64,000 nt of DNA from Simmondsia chinensis (taxonomy: Eukaryota; Streptophyta; Magnoliopsida; Caryophyllales; Simmondsiaceae): contig JAGTTD010000018.1 in the NCBI GenBank assembly GCA_018398585.1, forward strand, positions 2,921,501 to 2,985,500, in the 5' to 3' direction. The position numbers were made by a program, and so were the translations under genes. This document shows positions 58,303 through 64,000 of this stretch, one piece after another; the first letter of the stretch is position 1, and every line of letters begins with the position of its first letter. The notes under the pieces were generated by a model that saw nothing but the letters and a program-made list of their open reading frames with translations, had not been told where the DNA came from and searched no databases.

Positions 58303-58596
58303 CATGTATGTATGTATGTATGAAATCAAAAACTTTGAAACAAATTATGCAAAAATAATTTTTTAAAAAAAGTTTGAAAAAAGATAGTAATATTTTTTTA
58401 ACTTTGGTTTTTCAACTTTTTGAAAAAAATTAAGAATTTATTTTCAAAATTTTAATTTCATAGTATTTATAATTTTAAATTTATTAATTTAATTTTAAAA
58501 TATATATATTTTAAAAATTACTATATTTTATCTTATATTATTTTTTGTGAAAATTTTAAAAGATAATTTATTATGTTTTAAATTTATAATATTAAA

Positions 58597-59376
58597 GCGG
58601 GTTGGCACAAGTGGAGGATGGGCTCTGTGGTACCTTGTGATAGGAAATTCCCCTTAAAGCTGAAGGGAAGATACTATAAGATAGTGGTGCGGCCAGCCAT
58701 GGAGTATGGGGGGAGTGCAGGGCGATGAAACAACAGCACACTCAGAAGATGAAGGTGGCGGAGATGCGAATGCTGAGGTGGATATGCGGACACACAAGGA
58801 AGGATAGGATTAGAAACGACATCATAAGAGGAAAATTGGGTGTAGCTCCCATTGGAGATAAATTAAGGGAGCAACGTTTGAGGTGGTTCGGACATGTCAG
58901 AAGGAGACCGGACGATGCTCCAGTCAGAAGATGCGAACAGCCTATTACTACATTAGGCAGAAGAGGCAGAGGCAGACCGTAGAAGAGATGACTTGAGACG
59001 ATCCGACAAGACCTCACCGACCTAAACCTTCGGGAGGAGATGGCCTTAGATAGGGCCCAATGGAGGGCTAGTATAGGGGTATTAGATGATCCGGTTAGAG
59101 TAGGGTAGTCTTTATCTCTATCTTTCTATCCCTATCTCATTCTCTTTCTCTTTTTTTTTTTTTTTTTTGTGTGTGGGCCATACTTATGCTTTCTGATATT
59201 TCCCCTGTGCCAGGTCTTTGGCTGATGGATGCAAGACCATCTTCTTAGGCTGAGGGTCTTAGGAAACAGCCTCTCTTCAGGGTAGCCCCCTGAATTGGGA
59301 AGGCTGCGTACATCTACCCTCCTCAGACCCCGTTGTTGGAAGGAGCCCTTGGTGGCACTGTGTTTGTTGTTGTTGT
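58597..59376 (+). mobile_element. RTE LINE 3' end (780 bp) with SINE-like tail
   Basis: Starts GCGGGTTGGCACAAGTGGAG within the ORF (58725-58982 encodes MLRWICGHTRKDRIRNDIIR and RWFGHVRRRPDDAPVRRCEQ), has a CT-rich 3' UTR, and ends from 59250 with TTAGGCTGAGGGTC, GGAAACAGCCTCTCTTCAGG, GGCTGCGTACATCTACCC, GGTGGCACTGTG and (TTG)n. Flanks are AT-rich; a TTATAATATTAA/TTATAATTAATTAA pair is only a weak TSD. Confidence 0.88.
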
Positions 59377-59930
59377 ATTATAATTAATTAAAAAATTATT
59401 TTGTGCAAATATTATAAAATTTCCTTGAACTCCTATTTCTTACCTAAAAATATAAAATTCATGTCTTTTGTATAAAGTAAAAAATTCTTAATTTTTAATT
59501 TAATATATTTTTTAATTTTAAATTTATTGATCTATTTTTTTTTCAAAGTTCAAAATATATTATCATATTTTTCAAAACTTTTCTATTTTTTTCATAATTT
59601 ATTTTAAATTTTAAATTTATTAATGCCTAAGGGGTGAGTTACATTTAGTAACAAAGTTCAGGAGTGAGTTGTGTGTAATAACAAAGTTTAAGGGCTATTT
59701 TTTGAAATTGAAAGTATAGGGGGTGTATTGTGTTTTTAGTTGCAAAGTTCAAGGAGCGTGTTGTGCGTAATAGCAAATTTCAGGGGGCTATTTTATAAAA
59801 TTAAAAGTGTCAGAGGTGTGCTATGTTTCATTATAAAGTTCATGGGACTATTTTATAAAATTGAAAGTTCAGGGGATGTGTCGTTTTAATTGTAAAGTTT
59901 ATGGGGTCTTTTTTATATTTTGCCATTTTT

Positions 59931-60371
59931 TAAATGTTCAAATAAAGTCACAGTTTTTAAGGATGCTTTATGGCTCTCATTGTTTGTAAGTCACATTACT
60001 ACTATGATAGTAACAATTTTCACTCGATCAATAACAACCCCATAAATTTTTCATTATACTTACATAAGGTATTGTTATAGTCATGGCATAAAATGTTATT
60101 ATTAGTGACTTGTAATAAATAATAATCATAAATTTTCATAAAATTGTTTGAGATTAACAATACCATATTTTGTTAGATATATTTATTTATTTATTTTATG
60201 TAATTTAAATATAATCTTAGGATAAAAACTAAGTTTTCTTTTTTATTTTAGTACAAGCTATTTCTAATTTCTAAACTATAGCTTCTTGATATATGTTTTA
60301 ATAATAAGTTATTCCTATATTAAAAATACGTTCAGTATATAATTTAAATTATATAAGAAATAAAATTGATA
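59931..60371. other. AT-rich DNA, no gene seen
   Basis: No element ends, exons or RNA genes recognised. Confidence 0.4.
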
Positions 60372-60386
60372 TAATTAAAAGTATAT

Positions 60387-60625
60387 AAAAAGGAACATAC
60401 CTAGAGCTTTAAGGGCTTCCGTCTACGCAGGGTCTGGGGAGGGCGGATGTACGCAGCTTTCCCCCTTCAAGGTGTTAACCTGAAGAGAGACTATTTCCTA
60501 GTGCCCCAAACCTGGGTGAGGACTTCCCAGGAGGTCACCCATCTTGGTACTACTCTCGCCCAAGCACGCTTAACTTCAGAGTTCTAATGGGATCCGGTGA
60601 CGGCATGTTGGTGCCCTCTTTGGTG
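60387..60625 (-). mobile_element. 5S-SINE, subfamily B, 15-bp TSD
   Basis: On the minus strand it begins CACCAAAGAGGGCACCAAC, retains ACTCTGAAGTTAAGCGTGC and GATGGGTGACCTCCTGGG, has the B junction CCTCACCCAGG and GGCACTAGGAAATAG, and ends TAGGTATGTTCCTTTTT. TSD TAATTAAAAGTATAT (60372-60386) and TAACTAAAAGTATAT (60626-60640), one mismatch. Confidence 0.9.
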
Positions 60626-60640
60626 TAACTAAAAGTATAT

Positions 60641-61024
60641 GATTAATGATAGTTATATAAGAGTCAAATATAATGACATATAACACGCCTATAATTTGCT
60701 TGTGAAAAAAAAAATATATCATTGGGTAAAATTATATTATTATATTACTGTTGTTATTATTAATATTTAAAAAATGGTAATTCTCGTTAGATTTTTTTTT
60801 TTTTTAAAGAATTTCACGTGTGAATGTAGTTGAATATATGTACATTTCTTTTGGACAATGACTTAGCGAAAACCCGAACATTACTTAGTACTAACTAATT
60901 GAGATAGTGCAGAAATTTTAAGCAAATATGGACCGTTACGGTCTGCCAACGTTTTAGTAAAGTAAACTAACATACCTTAAAATTTTATCAATCATATAAC
61001 TTTTACCAAAATTTAGTGGACTTC
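60641..61024. other. AT-rich DNA, no gene seen
   Basis: Flank between the last SINE and the LTR element; nothing recognised. Confidence 0.4.
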
Positions 61025-64000
61025 TGTTAGAAAATGATAATATGGAACTTGGTTATGACTATACATAGGTATTTGTTAGCTCGACAACCTCAAATGCTCA
61101 AGAACAATCAACACATTCACAATCAACAATGAAATTAACGGGCTGCAGGGCAGTAACGGCTGCCCCGTTGAGTATATTGTATATATGTATGTATATAGTC
61201 TCCTATAATTGGAGGATTTACAAGTATTTTTCCAAGTATAAGCTAAGAAAAGGGGGAGAAAGGAGATAGAAGGGTTAGTGAGAGAGAAGAAGCTACTTAC
61301 ATCACTCATACCCTAATCTCACTCTAACTCTCTTATTTATATGACTAAAGGGAAAATACAAGACTTGCCACCCCAGCATGTGACGAGTCAATACTAAATC
61401 ATGAAAATATTCCCAAGTAGCATTGTAGGTGGTGTGACCGGACCACTAAACAAGAGCTTGGGTTGCTGCAACACGATGGCGTTTCAAAACACGATGATCT
61501 ATGATAGCAAGGGGCTATGGTGGTGCGGCGACCGGAGGCCAAATATGAGGAAGCGGAGTGCTCGTTGCTGGGATGGACAGGCATCGTTTCTAGAGTGATA
61601 CGTGGATGGTGTGATGAATAGAAGTATGCAAGGGAAGGTCTAGCCGATAGGCAATGGGGCCCACACGGTCAACAATAGGAACGGGTCGTAAAAGCGTGGA
61701 GACAACTTTTCGGACCAGCGGGTGGCGACGCTGCATTGCCGATATGGTTGGAGCTTCAACCAAACATAGTCTCCGAGATGAAATGCCCGATCAATGCGGT
61801 GGCGATCGGCTAACTGCTTCATGCGGTTCTGTGCATGAAATAAGTGGTCACAAAGGCGCTGAATAGTGTCTTCACGTGCGGTTAATGTACGATCCACAGA
61901 CTTGACGGAGGATTCTCATCGGAGGAGCTCGAATGGGGTAGTTTGGGCCTCTGACTGAAAGGTGGTGTTATACCTCCACTTAGTTAAGGGAAGCCGACTG
62001 CCCCATTGGTGAGGCTGCTCACTGATCATACAGCGTAGATAGGTCTCCAAACAGTGGTTCAGGACTTCAGTCTGATCGTCAGACTGTGGGTGATACGAGG
62101 AAGAAAGGTTAAGCTGAGTGCCCAAGCACGAGAAGACTTCGTGCCAAATTGTACTCATAAACACAAGATCGCGGTCACTGATGATCGTATCCGGAAGACC
62201 ATGGAGGCGATAGATGTGATCTAAAAAGAGTTGGGCCACAGAAGCCGCTGTATAAGGATGAGAAAGAGAATGGAAGTGACCGTACTTCATTAGTCGGTCC
62301 ACAATCATGATAATGACCGAGTGGCCACCAGAGAGCGAGAGGCCCTCAATAAAATCCATCGAAATGCTGATACACACTGAAGTGGGTATTGGCCAAGGCT
62401 GGAGGAGACTGGCGGGAGCGGACGTGTCATACTTCTGTTGCTGGCATGAGGGGCACTGCTGAATGTATGTATGAATATCTCGCCTAAGGCCCTTCCAGTA
62501 GAAGAGAGTGTGGATGCGGCGATAAGTAGCATTGATCCGGAGTGGCCTCCTTGGGCGGAATCGTGCGTCCATTAGAAGATCGAATGACGGAGATCAGAAT
62601 CATTACCCATGACAAGACGGCCATGGTAACGTAAATGCTCATGCTGCCATGAGTAGTGTGGATGGGAGAAACTATCAACAGACTTATCAGTGATAATACG
62701 AGCAAGCATGGGGTCGATATGCCAAGAGTGCCGTAGATGGGCCAAGAAATTAGAAGAAATCGAGGACAAGGCCATACAAAGAACCCTAGTACTGGGCAAC
62801 TGAGAGAGAGCATCAGCGGCTTTGTTGTTGGCACCCCGTTTTTAAATGATGTCATAGTCACAAGCGAAAAGTCAAGCGAGCCATAAATGCTGAAGAGATG
62901 TGGAATGCCGTTGCTTAAGGAGGAATTTGAGGCTCTGTTGCTCGGTCCGGATAATAAAACGACGACCCTTCAAATACTGCTCCCATTTCTCCATCGTGAA
63001 AACAACGGCTAGGAGTTCCCGCTAGTATATCGAGAGGCCCTAATGTCGCAGGGCGAGAGTTCGGCTAATAAATGCAATGGGTCGGCCCTTCTGAATAAGA
63101 ACGGCACCGATACTTGTGCCGGATGCGTCGGTCTCGACAATAAAGGTCTTGGAAAAATCGGGAAGGGCGAGATCCGGAGCCAAAGTAAGAGCGGATTTAA
63201 GACGATCGAATGCAATACCAGCGGCCGGTTTCCATGAAAAATCATCCTTCCGCAAAAGATCTATGAGCTAGTAAGCGATGAAGCCATAACGGGCAATGAA
63301 ATGCCGATAATAACCCGAGAGTCCGAGAAATCCACGAAGCTACTTGAGCGATGTAGGGCGCGGCGAATCAGCCACGGCTTGAAGCTTACGGGGGTTGGCC
63401 TCAGCCCTGCCACTCGATACATAATGCCCCAAGTACTCTATGCAATGTGTCTTCAAGGTGCATTTACCCCTGTTAGCCGTGGGCTGATTTGAACGGAAAA
63501 CCGAGAACACGCAACGTAAGTGCTCCAAATGAGAAGTCCAAGTAGCACTATAGACAAGAATATCATTCGCAAAAATTAGGACAAAGCGGCCCAAGAATGG
63601 GCGAAAAAGATCATTCATGAGGCTTTGAAATGTAGACGGGGCGTTAGACAACCCAAAGGGCATTACTGCAAATCGTAATGACGATAATGGGTTTTAAAAG
63701 CCGTCTTATGAATGTTCTCAGGAGCCAAACGAATCTGCCAGTATCCAGCTTTCAAATCCAACTTCGAAAAGTATGATGTGCCACCCAACTCATCAAGTAG
63801 TTCTTTGATAATCGGAATTGGAAATTTATCTTTGACTGTCATACGGTTAAGAGCCCGGTAATCGATGCATAAATGCCACGTATCGTCCTTCTTCTTCACA
63901 AGGACGACAGGGGATGTAAAGGCAGAATCGCTCTTGCATATAACTCCCGCTTGTGTCATCTCTTTAATCAATGAATCAATAATGTCATTTTGAAAAACCG
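61025..64000 (-). mobile_element. Ty3/gypsy retrotransposon, 3' part, continues beyond the window
   Basis: The 3' LTR (minus strand) ends CTAACA at 61025; a TATA-like CATATAAATAAGAG lies at 61330-61343. Its inner border is not resolved but should be near 61380. Upstream come integrase, RNase H and RT regions. The 5' LTR, gag and protease are outside the window, so insertion age cannot be judged. Confidence 0.85.
61400..63998 (-). pseudogene. Ty3/gypsy pol (RT, RNase H, integrase), broken
   Basis: RT: SPVVLVKKKDDTWHLCIDYR and FSKLDLKAGYWQIRLAPE (63663-63971), then MPFGLSNAPSTFQSLMND (63340-63663), where the catalytic motif reads FANDILVYS, an Asn replacing the first Asp of FADD. RNase H: VETDASGTSIGAVLIQKG (63040-63255). 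Integrase: CPSCQQQK finger, MDFIEGL, ISDRDLVF and YHPQSDDQTEVLNHCLE (61916-62572), then a C-terminal part (61640-61897) resembling that of chromoviruses. Frame breaks separate the pieces; two losses of function are visible (frames and catalytic Asp). Confidence 0.88.

Larger units (their letters stand above)
57340..59930. repeat. Inverted CTAAACTTTG-row repeats enclosing LINE pieces
   Basis: 57340-57500 has rows of CCCTAAACTTTGATATTAAA and CTCGAACTTTGTTATTAAAC; 59630-59930 has the inverted rows (TAACAAAGTTCAGGAGTGAG, AAAATTGAAAGTTCAGGGG). They may be the arms of one element now filled by a L1 piece and an RTE LINE; this is inference. Confidence 0.5.

Overview
The window is nuclear DNA of a flowering plant, probably a eudicot (inference). 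The genes are split by GT..AG introns, the families are plant types (RLCK-VII kinase, Pumilio, translin, DNL zinc finger), and the space between and inside the genes is packed with plant transposable elements. The species cannot be told from the sequence.

Genes, left to right. (1) A mitochondrial/plastid Zim17-type (DNL zinc finger) HSP70 escort protein, + strand, 96-4507, two exons. (2) A complete translin gene, - strand, 7011-16078, rebuilt here from seven short exons (238 codons plus stop) including a 26-nt microexon; almost none of it shows as long ORFs. (3) A Pumilio (PUF) RNA-binding protein, + strand, 28680-44034, ten coding exons, about 1019 aa, whose eight repeats read UGUAUAUA by the PUF code. 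(4) A receptor-like cytoplasmic kinase of the PCRK/PBL19 type, - strand, 47345-50445, five exons, 424 aa. All four look intact in their splice phases. The rest, roughly 52-64 kb, holds no gene I can recognise except the pol region of a decayed Ty3/gypsy element at the right edge (61.0-64.0 kb, - strand, continues outside).

Mobile DNA dominates. The most interesting layer is a retroposon partnership. About a dozen SINEs have a 5S rRNA-derived head joined to a 3' domain of about 125 nt that resembles the conserved 3' domain of angiosperm SINEs. The same 3' domain, followed by (TTG)n, ends three independent RTE-type LINE copies (23231-23760, 36280-39351, 58597-59376), two of them bounded by clear target-site duplications (TSDs). 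A further ten or so short copies consist of the tail alone, several with perfect 12-19 bp TSDs. The 5S SINEs fall into three subfamilies by tail and junction. This is direct evidence within one window for which LINE mobilises which SINE.

Other elements: a hAT element with broken transposase (17370-20407) and a small relative with the same ends (41080-41344); GGGTACGGG-rich hAT MITEs (26222-26817, 32487-33043, 54390-54975); a CARTGTATAAAAA-ended hAT MITE (43206-43707); GAGCTCG-rich MITEs; fold-back MITEs; Tourist/Harbinger-like elements; a complete TRIM in the Pumilio leader (28075-28618) and a partial one in the kinase intron; L1 fragments. At 16.7-20.6 kb four insertions are nested and their order can be read from the TSDs.
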